A DNA stretch of 7,407 nt, taken from Opitutia bacterium (GTDB taxonomy: Bacteria > Verrucomicrobiota > Verrucomicrobiia > Opitutales > UBA953). The notes under the pieces were generated by a model. That model was not told the DNA's origin. It made no database searches and saw nothing but the letters and a program-made list of their open reading frames with translations. The stretch's first letter is position 1. The number at the start of each line of letters is the position of its first letter. The stretch is from NCBI GenBank assembly GCA_021204635.1, contig JAJPZB010000020.1, positions 1 through 7,407 on the forward strand, read 5' to 3'. Below, piece after piece: positions 7,201 to 7,407 of the stretch. The position numbers and the translations under genes are program-made.

Positions 7201-7311
7201 CGTGGTGGGTTGGTGGTGAGTGGGTTGGTCGCGGGATGGTGGTGGGGACGGATTGGTGGTGGCGAATTGGTGGTGAAAATTGGGTTGGTGGCAGAGGGGT
7301 TGGTGGTGGCA
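7201..7311 (+). repeat. G-rich GGTTGGTGGTGG-type intergenic repeat array, right copy
   Basis: It starts seven bases after the uvrA stop. About seven degenerate units of the type (G)GGTTGGTGGTGG have their TT (or AT) marks near 7210, 7225, 7236, 7253, 7267, 7285 and 7300, a mean spacing of about 15 bases. It ends with the 18-mer also present at 2943-2960, followed by GGCTTTGTTG at 7315, which resembles GGCTTTGTGG at 2931. The coding strand of uvrA is G-rich here, so a readthrough mRNA could fold into two-layer RNA G-quadruplexes at its 3' end. No gene is supported in 7195-7407. Confidence 0.75.
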
Positions 7312-7369
7312 CTTGGCTTTGTTGCGGCAGAAATATGCCCACCTGCGATGATAGAGCACCAACGTAATT

Positions 7370-7390
7370 CTCCCGCTAAGTTAGCGGGAG
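7370..7390. repeat. Perfect 10-bp palindrome (CTCCCGCTAA / TTAGCGGGAG), REP-like or bidirectional 3'-end hairpin
   Basis: CTCCCGCTAA (7370-7379) is the exact reverse complement of TTAGCGGGAG (7381-7390), with one base between them. As a hairpin it would keep an 8-bp stem with a 5-base loop. No T tract follows on either strand, so it is not a standard intrinsic terminator. It lies about 175 bases beyond uvrA and directly next to a second palindrome, as dispersed REP-type elements often do. Confidence 0.6.
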
Positions 7391-7393
7391 GGG

Positions 7394-7407
7394 ACCGCGT
7401 TAGCGGT
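7394..7407. repeat. Second palindrome (ACCGC-GTTA-GCGGT) cut by the window edge
   Basis: ACCGC (7394-7398) and GCGGT (7403-7407) form a 5-bp inverted repeat around GTTA, and the stem may continue past the edge. The 8-mer GTTAGCGG occurs at both 7380-7387 and 7399-7406, which ties this element to the neighbouring palindrome as parts of one composite repeat. Confidence 0.45.

Noticed and set aside
7201..7311. A CRISPR array
   Set aside because: The repeat spacing is only about 15 bases, the units are degenerate and G-rich, there are no unique spacers of normal length, and no cas genes are in view.
6895..7362. A His/Pro/Gln-rich minus-strand frame over the right-hand repeat
   Set aside because: It reads the complement of the G-rich array and the antisense of uvrA. 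The His-Gln-Pro richness comes from CCACCAACC repeats.

Overview
The window looks like chromosomal DNA of a moderately GC-rich Gram-negative bacterium, most plausibly in the Verrucomicrobiota/Planctomycetota (PVC) group. The main reason is the secreted protein at the left end. It is rich in Gly, Ser, Thr, Ala and Asp, and has a cleavable signal peptide, autotransporter-type beta-strand repeats and a 'TWNGP..DVWNA..VNW' module, an architecture that is abundant in Verrucomicrobiota. This placement is inferred from protein style. No rRNA or other strong marker is present.

Layout from left to right. (1) Positions 1-2713, minus strand: 904 codons without a stop, giving the N-terminal part of a large secreted, probably surface-displayed or autotransported, beta-repeat protein. 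It runs off the left edge, so its C-terminal domain is not seen. It has a good ribosome binding site and a plausible promoter. (2) Positions 2714-2999: a non-coding interval with a short AT-rich tandem duplication, a G-rich repeat block, a 16-bp stem with a G-rich loop, and a 7-bp hairpin just after the next gene's stop. (3) Positions 3000-4223, minus strand: a complete 407-residue transporter of the MFS_3 (EntS-like) type. (4) Positions 4224-4314: a 91-bp divergent intergenic region. (5) Positions 4315-7194, plus strand: a complete 959-residue UvrA, the damage-recognition ATPase of nucleotide excision repair, with both ATPase cassettes and all zinc-ligand cysteines intact. (6) Positions 7195-7407: a second block of the same G-rich repeat, then two adjacent palindromes at the right edge.

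The three genes do not form one obvious pathway. The transporter and uvrA are divergent and could share control signals, but no operator is recognisable. The beta-repeat gene is oriented with the transporter and separated from it by a structured 286-bp gap, so it is probably its own transcription unit. The least explained content is the non-coding DNA. Two related GGTTGGTGGTGG-type blocks, both G-rich on the plus strand, bracket the transporter-uvrA pair, and a REP-like palindrome pair sits at the right edge. I found no convincing evidence of a new defence or metabolic system, phage, IS element, CRISPR array or RNA gene.
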